Below, piece after piece: positions 8,623-17,014 of a stretch of DNA of 64,000 nt. The notes under the pieces were generated by a model. It worked only from the letters and a program-made list of their open reading frames with translations. It was not told where the DNA came from and searched no databases. Position numbers and translations under genes: made by a program. Source of the stretch: an uncultured bacterium (lineage in GTDB: Bacteria; Bacillota; Clostridia; Oscillospirales; Ruminococcaceae); NCBI GenBank assembly GCA_905214345.1, contig CAJMLV010000001.1:62001-126000 (forward strand), read 5' to 3'. Within the stretch, counting starts at the first letter, position 1. Every line of letters begins with the position of its first letter.

Positions 8623-8663
8623 GCCTTTTGATCTTTTCTTACCGTTAGAAGGAGAGTACCAAG

Positions 8664-9839
8664 ATGAAGAAAGTCATTTCTCTGAGCCTGGCCGCCGCCA
8701 TGGCGCTGTCTCTGGCCGCTTGCGGCGGTTCCGGCAGCAGCAACTCTGCCGACACCCAGAGCACCGGCAGCACCGCTGCCACCACCGAGGGTGCCGCCAC
8801 CTCTGAAATCACCGGTATCGCCCAGGTCTGCGACGTGGGCACCATCGATGACGAGAGCTTCAACCAGGGCTGCTGGACCGCTGTGGAAGCTTACGGCGAA
8901 GCCAACGGCATCAATGTTGAATACTACCTGCCCCCCAGCGATGACGCCAACGACGAAGACCGCCAGACCCTGATCCGCAACGCTGTCAACGACGGCGCCA
9001 ACACCGTGGTCTGCGTCGGCTACCTGTATGGTCCTTCTCTGGCCTGGGCTGCCACCGAATATCCCGATGTCCACTTCATCGCCGTGGACATCACCCAGGG
9101 CGACATCGGCACCGAGACCATCCCCGAGAATGTCTACTGCATCACCTATAAGGAAGAGCAGGCCGGTTACCTGGCCGGTTACGCCGCTGTGAAGGACGGC
9201 TTCACCGATCTGGGCTTCCTGGGCGGCATGGCTGTTCCCGCCGTTATCCGCTTCGGTTACGGCTACGTGCAGGGCGCTGACGCTGCTGCGCAGGAACTGA
9301 ACACCCCCATCAACATCAAGTACTGGTACGGCGGCGCTTTCGCCGGCGATGCCAACATCACCGCTAAGATGGAGAGCTGGTACTCTGCCGGCACCGAAGT
9401 CGTCTTCGCCTGCGGCGGCGGCATCTACACCAGCGCCATCGAAGCCGCTGTCAAGTATGACGGCAAGGTCATCGGCGTTGACGTTGACCAGAACTACATC
9501 GGAGTGCGTGACGTGGAAGACGGCAAGTACAGCTACAACCCGTTCCTGACCTCCGCCATGAAGGGCCTGAGCGAAGGCGTTACCGACGCTCTGGAGCATG
9601 TGGCCGGCGGCACCTGGAGCACCATTGCGGGCACCAACGGTGTCTACGGTCTGGAAGAGGGCGACTACGTCGGCCTGCCCACCGCTGAAGACAGCTGGAA
9701 CTTCTCCACCTTCACCGTGGAAGAGTACGAGGCTATGGTTGAGAAGATCCGCTCCGGCGAGATCGTCGTGGACAACAGCTCCGACGACGCCACCAAGCCC
9801 GTCACCAGTGACCTCACCACTGTGGACTACCAGGTCTGA
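8664..9839 (+). CDS. BMP-family nucleoside ABC transporter substrate-binding lipoprotein, copy 2
   Basis: A 391-residue lipoprotein with a clean signal peptide (MKKVISLSLAAAMALSLAAC, lipidated Cys20), a Ser/Thr/Ala-rich linker to about residue 47, then the BMP/PnrA domain starting at ITGIAQVCDVGTIDDESFNQ. The aspartate and phenylalanine of that opening stretch belong to the nucleoside pocket in characterised relatives. Codon choice is strongly biased to C-ending codons, and the gene has its own strong promoter and terminator, both signs of high expression. It sits directly before the nucleoside ATPase and permease genes and is probably their main receptor. GGAG lies nine bases before the ATG. 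Confidence 0.92.
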   Translation: MKKVISLSLAAAMALSLAACGGSGSSNSADTQSTGSTAATTEGAATSEITGIAQVCDVGTIDDESFNQGCWTAVEAYGEANGINVEYYLPPSDDANDEDRQTLIRNAVNDGANTVVCVGYLYGPSLAWAATEYPDVHFIAVDITQGDIGTETIPENVYCITYKEEQAGYLAGYAAVKDGFTDLGFLGGMAVPAVIRFGYGYVQGADAAAQELNTPINIKYWYGGAFAGDANITAKMESWYSAGTEVVFACGGGIYTSAIEAAVKYDGKVIGVDVDQNYIGVRDVEDGKYSYNPFLTSAMKGLSEGVTDALEHVAGGTWSTIAGTNGVYGLEEGDYVGLPTAEDSWNFSTFTVEEYEAMVEKIRSGEIVVDNSSDDATKPVTSDLTTVDYQV

Positions 9840-9867
9840 TCGGAACCCTTACCATTACGCAATAAGC

Positions 9868-9906
9868 AAAACGGCGGACGCCATCATGCGGCGTCCGCCG
9901 TTTTTT
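9868..9906 (+). terminator. Intrinsic terminator after the BMP lipoprotein
   Basis: A near-perfect stem (AAAACGGCGGACGCC / GGCGTCCGCCGTTTT) with a seven-base loop and a T run. It makes the receptor gene monocistronic. Confidence 0.93.
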
Positions 9907-9955
9907 GTGTGAAGGAAAACAGTCGATTTTTTGCAAAAAAAGAATATCAAATAAC

Positions 9956-9984
9956 TTGTGAAGATTTACAAATAATTGTATAAT
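9956..9984 (+). promoter_or_regulatory. Promoter for the nucleoside transporter operon
   Basis: TTGTGA, 17 bases, TATAAT, 38 bases before the chosen start of the ATPase gene. Confidence 0.85.
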
Positions 9985-10022
9985 AAGCACAAGACAATTC
10001 TTATGAAAGGAGCGTGAGCAGA

Positions 10023-11561
10023 TTGGCAGAGGATTTCGTAATTGAGATGTTGCACATCACCAAGGAGTTTCCCGGCATCAAAGCCAATGATGATGTGACC
10101 CTGCAGCTGCGCCGGGGCGAAGTACACGCCCTTCTGGGCGAGAACGGCGCGGGCAAATCCACGCTGATGAGCGTATTGTTTGGTCTGTATCAGCCCGAAC
10201 AGGGCGTCATCAAAAAGAACGGCAAGGAGGTCAACATCAAGGACCCCAACGTGGCCAACGACCTGGGCATCGGCATGGTGCATCAGCACTTCAAACTGGT
10301 GGAATGCTTCAGCGTGCTGGACAACATCATGCTGGGTGTGGAACCCTGCAAGGCTGGATTCCTGCAGAAGGATGTGGCCCGCAAAAAAGTTGTGGAACTT
10401 TCCGAAAAATACGGCCTGCGCGTGGACCCGGACGCTCTTATCAGCGACATCTCGGTGGGCATGCAGCAGCGTGTCGAGATCCTGAAGATGCTCTACCGCG
10501 ACAATGAGATCCTCATCTTCGACGAACCTACGGCGGTGCTGACCCCGCAGGAGATCGACGAGCTCATGGAGATCATGCGCGGCTTCAAGAAGGAAGGCAA
10601 GAGCATCCTCTTCATCACCCATAAGCTCAACGAGATCATGGCCGTGGCCGACCGCTGCACCGTTCTGCGCAAGGGCAAGGGCATCGGCACCGTGGACATT
10701 GCCAACACCACCAAGGAAGAACTTTCCCGCATGATGGTGGGCCGTGATGTGCAGTTTGCGGTGGAAAAGGCTCCCACCAAGCCGGGGGACGTGGTCCTCT
10801 CGGTGCGGGACATGACGGTGGCCAGCCATGTGCACAAGAAAAATGCCGTGCGCGGCGTTTCCTTTGATGTGCGCGGCGGCGAGATCGTCTGCCTGGCGGG
10901 CATTGAAGGCAACGGCCAGAGCGAACTGGTGTATGGCCTTACCGGCCTGGACAAGGTCACCCAGGGCACCATCACCTTGGACGGTGTGGACATCACCCAT
11001 GCCAGCATCCGCCAGCGTTCCAAGGACGGCATGAGCCATATTCCCGAAGACCGCCACAAATACGGCCTGGTGCTGGATTATTCCCTGGAAAACAACATGG
11101 TTCTTCAGCGCTACTGGGAGCCCAAGTTCCAGAAGGGCGGTTTCATCAACAAGGCTGCCGTGCGGGAATACTCCGACCGACTGATTCAGCAGTATGACGT
11201 GCGCAGCGGTCAGGGCAGCGTGACCATCGCCCGCAGCATGTCCGGCGGCAACCAGCAGAAAGCCATCATTGCCCGCGAAATCGACAAAGACCCCAAGCTG
11301 CTGGTGGCGGTTCAGCCCACCCGCGGTCTGGATGTGGGCGCCATTGAGTATATCCACAAGCAGATCGTGGCGGAACGTGACAGCGGCAAGGCGGTCCTGT
11401 TGGTCAGCCTGGAACTGGACGAGGTCATGAACCTGTCCGACCGTATCCTGGTCATGTACGAAGGGGAGATCGTGGGCGAGTTTGACCCCAAGACCACCAC
11501 CGTGCAGGAACTGGGCCTGTATATGGCCGGTGCCAGAAAACAAGGAAAGGAGGCACAGTAA
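10023..11561 (+). CDS. Nucleoside ABC importer ATPase (two nucleotide-binding domains)
   Basis: A 512-residue double ATPase of the NupA/YufO kind, powering a BMP-dependent nucleoside importer. Domain 1 has Walker A GENGAGKS, signature SVGMQQR and Walker B ILIFDEPT. Domain 2 has the degenerate P-loop GIEGNGQS and the signature MSGGNQQK, as usual for this family. A TTG at 10023 is chosen as start: AAAGGAG ends ten bases before it, whereas the GTG at 10014 is too close. This also gives the family N-terminus AEDFVIEMLHITKEFPGIKA. It heads an operon with two permeases and the pyrimidine-nucleoside phosphorylase. Confidence 0.93.
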   Translation: MAEDFVIEMLHITKEFPGIKANDDVTLQLRRGEVHALLGENGAGKSTLMSVLFGLYQPEQGVIKKNGKEVNIKDPNVANDLGIGMVHQHFKLVECFSVLDNIMLGVEPCKAGFLQKDVARKKVVELSEKYGLRVDPDALISDISVGMQQRVEILKMLYRDNEILIFDEPTAVLTPQEIDELMEIMRGFKKEGKSILFITHKLNEIMAVADRCTVLRKGKGIGTVDIANTTKEELSRMMVGRDVQFAVEKAPTKPGDVVLSVRDMTVASHVHKKNAVRGVSFDVRGGEIVCLAGIEGNGQSELVYGLTGLDKVTQGTITLDGVDITHASIRQRSKDGMSHIPEDRHKYGLVLDYSLENNMVLQRYWEPKFQKGGFINKAAVREYSDRLIQQYDVRSGQGSVTIARSMSGGNQQKAIIAREIDKDPKLLVAVQPTRGLDVGAIEYIHKQIVAERDSGKAVLLVSLELDEVMNLSDRILVMYEGEIVGEFDPKTTTVQELGLYMAGARKQGKEAQ

Positions 11562-11564
11562 ACC

Positions 11565-12719
11565 ATGAGTCGGAAGAAAAACAATGACTCCGCGGCGCTG
11601 CGGCAGAAAAGCAGCAGCGTGCTGGCGGCCCTGCTGTGCATCCTCATTGGTCTGCTGGTAGGCCTGATCGCTCTGTTCATCATCAATCCTGAGCACGCCT
11701 GGAATCAGGGCTTCCTGCGCATCATCCAGGGCGGCTTCTATGACTTCCCCTATGGTGTGGGCAAGACCTTCACCAACTCCGCACCCCTGATCATGACCGG
11801 TCTTTCGGTAGCGTTTGCCTTCAAGACCGGCCTGTTCAACATTGGTGCGGCAGGGCAGTACACCCTGGGTGCCTTCGGCGGCCTGTACTGCGCCCTGATC
11901 CTCAATCTGCCCTGGTATGTCTGCCTGCTGGCGTCGGCCCTGTTCGGCGCGGTGTGGGGCGCCATTCCCGGCATCTTCAAAGCGTACCTGAACATCAATG
12001 AGGTCATCACCTCCATCATGTTCAACTGGATCGGCCTGTATATGGTCAACGAGATCATCTACGCCCGGGGCACCGGTGCCATGTACGACGCCAACAACAC
12101 CCGTACCTGGAAGGTGGCCGAGCGTTCGCCTCAGTCCCTGATCCCGTCCTGCGGCATGTCCGATCTGTTCCACACGCCCAGCACCACCATCGCCATCTTC
12201 CTGGCCATTGCGGCGGCTATCCTGGTTTGGGTCATTCTGGAAAAGACCACCTTCGGCTATGAGCTCAAGGCGGTGGGCCTGAACAAGAACGCCGCCCGCT
12301 ATGCCGGTATCAACGAGAAGAAAAACATCATCCTGTCCATGACCATCGCCGGTGCGCTGGCCGGTTTCGGCGCGGGCCTGCTGTATCTGTCTGCGGGTGC
12401 CGAATGGAACCCCCTGAACACCACCAGCCTGCCTGCCATGGGCTTCAACGGCATCGCCACCGCTCTGCTGGCAGCCTCCAACCCCATCGGAACCATCTTC
12501 TCCTCGATCTTTATCTCCCACATCACGGTAGGCGGCAGCTTCCTGCCTACCAAGTATTTCCCCACCGAGATCGCGGACCTGATCTCCGGCATCATCATCT
12601 ACCTGTGCGCCTTCGCCATGCTCTTCCGCGGCGTGATCGCCAAGAAGCTGCATGTGGATAAGGATGCCCCCGACGCCAACGCGGAACCGGCTGTGCAGAC
12701 CAAGAAGGAGGGAAAATGA
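11565..12719 (+). CDS. Nucleoside ABC importer permease 1
   Basis: A 384-residue permease of the branched-chain-amino-acid/ribose transporter superfamily, corresponding to NupB/YufP of nucleoside importers. It has a basic N-terminal tail, about nine or ten membrane helices, the family segment AFKTGLFNIGAAGQYTLGAF near residue 80, and the coupling-region sequence FGYELKAVGLNKNAARYAGI. It follows the ATPase after three bases and precedes the second permease after one base. With that permease it forms the membrane channel for nucleosides delivered by the BMP lipoprotein. Confidence 0.92.
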   Translation: MSRKKNNDSAALRQKSSSVLAALLCILIGLLVGLIALFIINPEHAWNQGFLRIIQGGFYDFPYGVGKTFTNSAPLIMTGLSVAFAFKTGLFNIGAAGQYTLGAFGGLYCALILNLPWYVCLLASALFGAVWGAIPGIFKAYLNINEVITSIMFNWIGLYMVNEIIYARGTGAMYDANNTRTWKVAERSPQSLIPSCGMSDLFHTPSTTIAIFLAIAAAILVWVILEKTTFGYELKAVGLNKNAARYAGINEKKNIILSMTIAGALAGFGAGLLYLSAGAEWNPLNTTSLPAMGFNGIATALLAASNPIGTIFSSIFISHITVGGSFLPTKYFPTEIADLISGIIIYLCAFAMLFRGVIAKKLHVDKDAPDANAEPAVQTKKEGK

Positions 12720-12720
12720 C

Positions 12721-13638
12721 ATGCTGCTTCTGATCAAGTATACCCTGTTGTATGGCATTGTCCTGATGCTGGTCGCCTTGGGCGGCATGTTCAGTGAACA
12801 CTCCGGTGTCATCAACATCGCCCTGGAAGGCATCATGGTCATCGGTGGCCTGGGCGGCGTTCTTGCCGTGGCTGTCATGCCCAACTCTCTGCCCGCTTTT
12901 GTCATCGTGACGGTGGCCATTCTGGTGGCGGCTTTGTCCGGTATGGTGTTTTCACTGCTGCTGGCCTTTGCCTCCATACACCTGAAAGCGGACCAGACCA
13001 TCGGTGGTACGGCACTGAACATGCTGGCCACCGCCATCGCCATCATCCTGGCCAAAAACTTCAACGGTTCCACCTCTTCCAAGATCAACTACACCAACAA
13101 CGCTTTCCTGTTCAAGATCGGCAGCCTGGAACTGAGCGTGTTTGTGCCCCTGGGCATTGTGCTGCTCATCATCAGCTATATCGTCATGTACAAGACCCGC
13201 TTCGGCCTGCGCCTGCGCGCCTGCGGCGAACATCCCCAGGCAGCGGACTCGGTGGGTATCAACGTGTACAAGATGCGGTACAGCGGCGTGCTGATCTCTG
13301 GCGTGCTGGGCGGCATCGGTGGCCTGGCCTACATCATTCCCAGCGTGCAGACCTGGAACTTTGAGGTAGGCGTGGCCGGTACCGGCTTCCTGGCTCTGGC
13401 CGTTATGATCTTCGGCCAGTGGAAACCTGTGCACATCTTCGGCGCGGCTATGTTCTTTGCCGTGTTCAAGAGCCTTGCCAACATCGCGGACGCCACCATC
13501 CTCTCTCAGCTGGGCTGGTCCTCCAACATTTACAACATGATGCCCTTCATTGCCTCCATGATCATTCTTGCCTTTACCAGCAAGAACAGCATGGCACCCA
13601 AGGCCGAAGGCATCCCCTACGACAAGGGCAGCCGCTGA
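12721..13638 (+). CDS. Nucleoside ABC importer permease 2
   Basis: A 305-residue permease, the NupC/YufQ counterpart. The first helix is followed by the family segment GMFSEHSGVINIALEGIMVI and the cytoplasmic coupling loop reads KTRFGLRLRACGEHPQAADSVGI. The start at 12721 is one base after the stop of permease 1, with GGAGG seven to eleven bases upstream inside that gene. The open frame extends further back but overlaps permease 1. The two permeases are expected to form a heterodimer with the double ATPase. Confidence 0.92.
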   Translation: MLLLIKYTLLYGIVLMLVALGGMFSEHSGVINIALEGIMVIGGLGGVLAVAVMPNSLPAFVIVTVAILVAALSGMVFSLLLAFASIHLKADQTIGGTALNMLATAIAIILAKNFNGSTSSKINYTNNAFLFKIGSLELSVFVPLGIVLLIISYIVMYKTRFGLRLRACGEHPQAADSVGINVYKMRYSGVLISGVLGGIGGLAYIIPSVQTWNFEVGVAGTGFLALAVMIFGQWKPVHIFGAAMFFAVFKSLANIADATILSQLGWSSNIYNMMPFIASMIILAFTSKNSMAPKAEGIPYDKGSR

Positions 13639-13655
13639 GCAAAAACGAATCCATG

Positions 13656-13709
13656 AAATGCCGTCTGCGGGCGGCATTTCTCTGTTTTACGCCGCCGCGC
13701 AGCGGCGTA
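13656..13709 (+). promoter_or_regulatory. Two hairpins between permease and phosphorylase
   Basis: AAATGCCG/CGGCATTT (13656-13679) and TACGCCGC/GCGGCGTA (13688-13709) with a short TGTTTT between. They could lower readthrough or set mRNA stability for the distal phosphorylase; the T run is too short for a strong terminator. Confidence 0.5.
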
Positions 13710-13733
13710 CCCGAATGAAAGGGGGACCCAACC

Positions 13734-15056
13734 ATGCGCATGTACGACATCATCGCCAAAAAGCGGGACGGCCAGACCCTGACCGACGCCGAAATTGCCT
13801 CTGCCGTCAACGGCTATGTGGCGGGCACCATCCCCGACTACCAGATGAGCGCATTGCTCATGGCCATCTACCTGCGTGGTATGACCGATGGCGAAACCGC
13901 GGTCCTCACCGAGGTGATGGCCCGTTCCGGGGATATGGTGGACCTTTCGCCCATTCCCGGCGTCAAGGTGGACAAGCATTCCACCGGCGGCGTGGGGGAC
14001 AAGACCACTCTGGTGGTGGCGCCCATCGTGGCGGCCTGCGGCGTACCGGTTGCCAAGATGAGCGGCCGCGGCCTGGGGCATACCGGCGGAACCATCGACA
14101 AGATGGAAGCGGTGCCCGGCACCAAAACTGCCCTCACTCAGGAGGAATTTTTTGCCCAGGTGCGGCGCATCGGCCTGTCGGTCATCGGCCAGAGTGGAGA
14201 GATCGCAACCGCGGACAAAAAGCTGTACGCGCTGCGGGACGTTACCGCCACGGTGGGCTGTATCCCGCTCATTGCCTCCTCCATCATGTCCAAGAAGCTG
14301 GCAGCCGGCTCGGACGCCATTCTGCTGGATGTGACCATGGGTACCGGCGCTTTCATGCAGAATCTGGACGACGCCATCGAACTGGCCCGGCTGATGGTTT
14401 CCATCGGCACCGCCCATGGCCGCAAGATGGCCGCTCTCATCACCGATATGGATCGCCCGCTGGGGCACAATATCGGCAACTCGCTGGAAGTACAGGAGAG
14501 CATGGCGGTACTGCAGGGGCATGGCCCTGCCGACCTCACCGAAGTCTGCCTGCAGCTGGCCACCAACATGCTGCTGCTGGCCGGCAAGGGGGATTTCAAG
14601 ACCTGCCGTGCCATGGCGGAATCGGTGCTCAATGACGGTACTGCTTTTACCAAGTGCTGCCAGATGTTTGAAGCCCAGGGCGGCGATACCTCGGTGCTTC
14701 GGGACCCTTCCCGCTTCGTCAAGGCCCGGTATTCCCGGGAACTCACTGCCCGCGCCGACGGTTACATCATTGCCCATAACGTGGAGGACATCGGTGTGGC
14801 CAGTGTTCTGCTGGGGGCAGGCCGCCAGACCAAGGAAGACTCCATCAACTTTGCCGCCGGCATCACCCTGCACAAAAAGCTGGGGGATGCGGTGCACAGC
14901 GGCCAGGCCATTGCCACCCTGTACGCCGACGACCCGGCGCTGTTCACCGCTGCGGAAGAAACCTTCTGCCGCAGCCTGGTCATCGGACCGGAAAAGCCCC
15001 AGGAACCCCCGCTGATTTACGCCCGGGTCACGCCCCAGGGCGTGGAACGGTTCTGA
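13734..15056 (+). CDS. pdp: Pyrimidine-nucleoside phosphorylase
   Basis: A 440-residue phosphorylase that splits uridine, deoxyuridine and thymidine with phosphate. The glycosyltransferase family 3 phosphate loop KHSTGGVGDKTT is near residues 81-92, followed by the MSGRGLGHTGGTIDKMEAVP signature and the C-terminal barrel-sandwich domain. Length and N-terminus (MRMYDIIAKKRDGQTLTDAE) match Gram-positive PyNP rather than the human or E. coli thymidine phosphorylase. AAAGGGGG lies seven bases upstream. As the last gene of the transporter operon it degrades what the transporter brings in. It ends at a strong terminator. Confidence 0.95.
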   Translation: MRMYDIIAKKRDGQTLTDAEIASAVNGYVAGTIPDYQMSALLMAIYLRGMTDGETAVLTEVMARSGDMVDLSPIPGVKVDKHSTGGVGDKTTLVVAPIVAACGVPVAKMSGRGLGHTGGTIDKMEAVPGTKTALTQEEFFAQVRRIGLSVIGQSGEIATADKKLYALRDVTATVGCIPLIASSIMSKKLAAGSDAILLDVTMGTGAFMQNLDDAIELARLMVSIGTAHGRKMAALITDMDRPLGHNIGNSLEVQESMAVLQGHGPADLTEVCLQLATNMLLLAGKGDFKTCRAMAESVLNDGTAFTKCCQMFEAQGGDTSVLRDPSRFVKARYSRELTARADGYIIAHNVEDIGVASVLLGAGRQTKEDSINFAAGITLHKKLGDAVHSGQAIATLYADDPALFTAAEETFCRSLVIGPEKPQEPPLIYARVTPQGVERF

Positions 15057-15078
15057 AAATCACCGACCCATACAAAAG

Positions 15079-15116
15079 CTCCCGGCAGTTGTTCAAAACA
15101 GCTGCCGGGAGTTTTT
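15079..15116 (+). terminator. Intrinsic terminator after the phosphorylase
   Basis: CTCCCGGCAG at 15079-15088 pairs with CTGCCGGGAG at 15102-15111, followed by TTTTT. Confidence 0.92.
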
Positions 15117-15146
15117 GTGCATGTGCAGAGAAACGGGAAAAATCAA

Positions 15147-15824
15147 TCAGTTGTTTTCCCACATCAGGACCGCGCCGGTGAACAGGTGGTTCAGTTCCTG
15201 ATTTCCCCCAATTGCGACTTCCGTTCCGATGCCGGACAGATCGAATAGTGTCCGGTATTCTTCATAGGGCAGATAATAGGCGGCTTCCACCTCGCCGTTG
15301 CGGACCAGGTCCAGCCCGCCGGAAGGCAGGCTGCTGCCGAACCAGCTGTCCCACACGCTGCCGTATACACTGAAGAAAACCGCGGTTTTGCCGTTGTATT
15401 CGCATACGGTGGCGCTCATGCAGTTGGCCTTTACGCCGGAATCGGCAGTCAGGCACAGGGTGTTTTCTTCCCGGCTGACGTGGAGGGCAGACGGGTCGGC
15501 GTCGATGTATTGGGTGGAAAAATACGCATGGGTGAAGTATGCTCCCGCAAAAAGCACCAGCACCACTGCCAGGACGGAAATGACCACGGTGAGCACCCGG
15601 CTGCGGATCAGCTTGCGCTGCAGCATCTGCAACGCTTGTGCCCGCTGCAGGTCTTCCGCATCGGGGACGGTCGTTTCTTCGGGGGCGTCCAGGGCTGCAA
15701 GGGCGGCACGGCAGGCTTCGCAGCCGCCCAGATGTTCATCCACATCCCTGGTGGTGTCCGGTGCGCAGAGTTTGTCGTGATACAGGGGCAGAAGGTCCCT
15801 GACCAGATAGCAGGGCAGATTCAT
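15147..15824 (-). CDS. Anti-sigma factor with zinc-finger (zf-HC2) domain
   Basis: A 225-residue single-span membrane protein. The N-terminus has the anti-sigma zinc motif HxxxCxxC (H31, C35, C38), one membrane helix lies at about 78-98, and the C-terminal domain of about 125 residues is extracytoplasmic. The ATG overlaps the stop of the ECF sigma gene as ATGA, the standard arrangement for an anti-sigma factor that holds its sigma inactive at the membrane. The external domain is not one I recognise, so the signal it senses is unknown. It is probably expressed with the sigma gene from the ECF-type promoter at 16360-16388. Confidence 0.88.
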   Translation of the reverse strand: MNLPCYLVRDLLPLYHDKLCAPDTTRDVDEHLGGCEACRAALAALDAPEETTVPDAEDLQRAQALQMLQRKLIRSRVLTVVISVLAVVLVLFAGAYFTHAYFSTQYIDADPSALHVSREENTLCLTADSGVKANCMSATVCEYNGKTAVFFSVYGSVWDSWFGSSLPSGGLDLVRNGEVEAAYYLPYEEYRTLFDLSGIGTEVAIGGNQELNHLFTGAVLMWENN

Positions 15825-16312
15825 GTCAATGCCTCCTTCAGTTTGGTGCGGGCGCGGTAAAATGTGACCCGTGCCCAGATTTCGGTCTTGTCAAACAGTG
15901 CGGCGATGTCCGCAAAGGAAAGCTCGCCGTATACCCGCAGCCAGAACACTTCCCGGTACGGTTCCGGCAGGGTGTGCAATGCCCGGTGTATGTCCAGCTT
16001 TTGTTCCGCCGCTTCCAGGGTGGCGGCGGGGGAGAACTCCTGTGTTTCCGGTTCTTCCGGCAGGGGCGTTTCTTCCAGGGGCATTTCCCGGCGGTGCCGC
16101 CGCCAATGGCTGACCAGGGTGTTTTTGGCAATGCCGCACAGCCAGACATTCAGCGAGGACTCCCCACGGAACCGCCCAATGTTTTTCAGCGCCTTGAAAA
16201 AGGTTTCCTGGGTCAGGTCGGCGGCCAGGGTATCGTCATGGCAGCGGGAAAGTAAAAAGGCATATACAGGCTTGTAGTATTCCAGGTAGATCTCTTCAAA
16301 ATCTTTCTGCAT
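15821..16312 (-). CDS. ECF-type RNA polymerase sigma factor
   Basis: A 163-residue group 4 sigma factor. Region 2 covers roughly residues 15-80 (FLLSRCHDDTLAADLTQETF, KALKNIGRFRGESSLNVWLC) and region 4 roughly 105-160 (LPEPYREVFWLRVYGELSFA, DIAALFDKTEIWARVTFYRA). The start ATG at 16312 is chosen because AAGGAGGTG is 9-11 bases upstream; an ATG at 16321 directly abuts that site. The gene is coupled to its anti-sigma partner. It lies behind a promoter matching the ECF consensus rather than sigma-A, which points to autoregulation. Confidence 0.93.
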   Translation of the reverse strand: MQKDFEEIYLEYYKPVYAFLLSRCHDDTLAADLTQETFFKALKNIGRFRGESSLNVWLCGIAKNTLVSHWRRHRREMPLEETPLPEEPETQEFSPAATLEAAEQKLDIHRALHTLPEPYREVFWLRVYGELSFADIAALFDKTEIWARVTFYRARTKLKEALT

Positions 16313-16359
16313 CACCGGCATCACCTCCTTCTCTTTGTTTTTCAGAACGTTCCTGCCCG

Positions 16360-16388
16360 TTAGACGCGGCAAGATTGGATTCGTTACA
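16360..16388 (-). promoter_or_regulatory. ECF-type autoregulatory promoter
   Basis: On the minus strand TGTAAC, 16 bases, CGTCTAA. This matches the TGAAAC-N16-CGTC pattern of Firmicute ECF sigma factors and lies about 48 bases before the sigma start. No sigma-A promoter is evident between the upstream terminator and the gene. Confidence 0.78.
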
Positions 16389-16397
16389 GCACTTTGC

Positions 16398-16433
16398 AAA
16401 AAAATAGACCAGGCCCTGCAAAAGAGCCCGGTC
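16398..16433 (-). terminator. Intrinsic terminator of the 16442-16840 gene
   Basis: Minus-strand stem GACCGGGC / GCCTGGTC (one G-T pair) followed by TATTTTTTT. It isolates the ECF operon from the gene upstream. Confidence 0.85.
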
Positions 16434-16441
16434 CCTGTTTT

Positions 16442-16840
16442 TCAGCGGCGCTTCTGCCGCAGCAAAAATACTTTGAAGCGGCTGTATCCGTTCATTTTAT
16501 CGGTGTCGAATTCTTCGGTCAGTACATACCGCTTGCGCAGTCCGTCAAACTGCAGAGCGGTGCCTTCCTCCTGCACATCGGTCAGGACCCGGGGCAGGGC
16601 TTTCTGGTCGGTTTCGAACTCCGGCTCCTTGTCCCAGCGGATGCGGCCGTCCTCGTCCAGGCCGTGGGCCCACACGCTAAACACCAGACAGGCGGCCTCG
16701 CCGTAGCAATAGCGCTCAAACTTGATGCGCCCGTCCAGATAAAACAGCAGGCAGTCCCGGAAATGGGTTTCCAGTTCTTTTTCGTAGCGGCGGCCACAGG
16801 CAGGCCCCGCAAAATCGGCGGCGTTGGCAGTCATGGACAT
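16442..16840 (-). CDS. Conserved hypothetical protein
   Basis: A 132-residue soluble protein with no signal peptide or membrane helix. It mixes acidic and aromatic residues (DCLLFYLDGRIKFERYCYGE, AHGLDEDGRIRWDKEPEFET), ends in a very basic tail (FLLRQKRR) and has cysteines at scattered positions. I do not recognise the family. The start at 16840 has GGAG eight bases upstream; a second in-frame ATG is at 16834. A TATAAT box on the minus strand at 16876-16871 gives a leader of about 25-30 bases. It stands alone between two terminators. Confidence 0.6.
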   Translation of the reverse strand: MSMTANAADFAGPACGRRYEKELETHFRDCLLFYLDGRIKFERYCYGEAACLVFSVWAHGLDEDGRIRWDKEPEFETDQKALPRVLTDVQEEGTALQFDGLRKRYVLTEEFDTDKMNGYSRFKVFLLRQKRR

Positions 16841-16923
16841 GATCCCCTCTCCAGGATGATTTACCGGCCCATTATACCGCATATTCCGCAAAAATGCCAG
16901 TGGAAATTATTCCGAGCGATTAC

Positions 16924-16985
16924 AAAAAAACGGGGTACTCTGTCCCTACGCCGCTTTGTGCGGAACAGGAGAGCAGAGCACCCCG
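16924..16985 (-). terminator. Intrinsic terminator of htpG
   Basis: Minus-strand stem CGGGGTGCTCTG / CAGAGTACCCCG with a 31-base, partly structured loop, followed by TTTTTTT. It ends 30 bases after the htpG stop. Confidence 0.87.
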
Positions 16986-17014
16986 GTTTTAGGTGCGGCA
17001 GTGCCGCCGGCTTT

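Noticed and set aside
9966..13088. A 1040-codon open frame antisense to the nucleoside transporter
   Set aside because: It is a compositional shadow of three well-supported genes; its translation is low complexity in His, Gly and Val with no domain.
13639..13733. Riboswitch before the pyrimidine phosphorylase
   Set aside because: Only two short hairpins fit in 95 bases and neither resembles a known purine or pyrimidine-sensing class.
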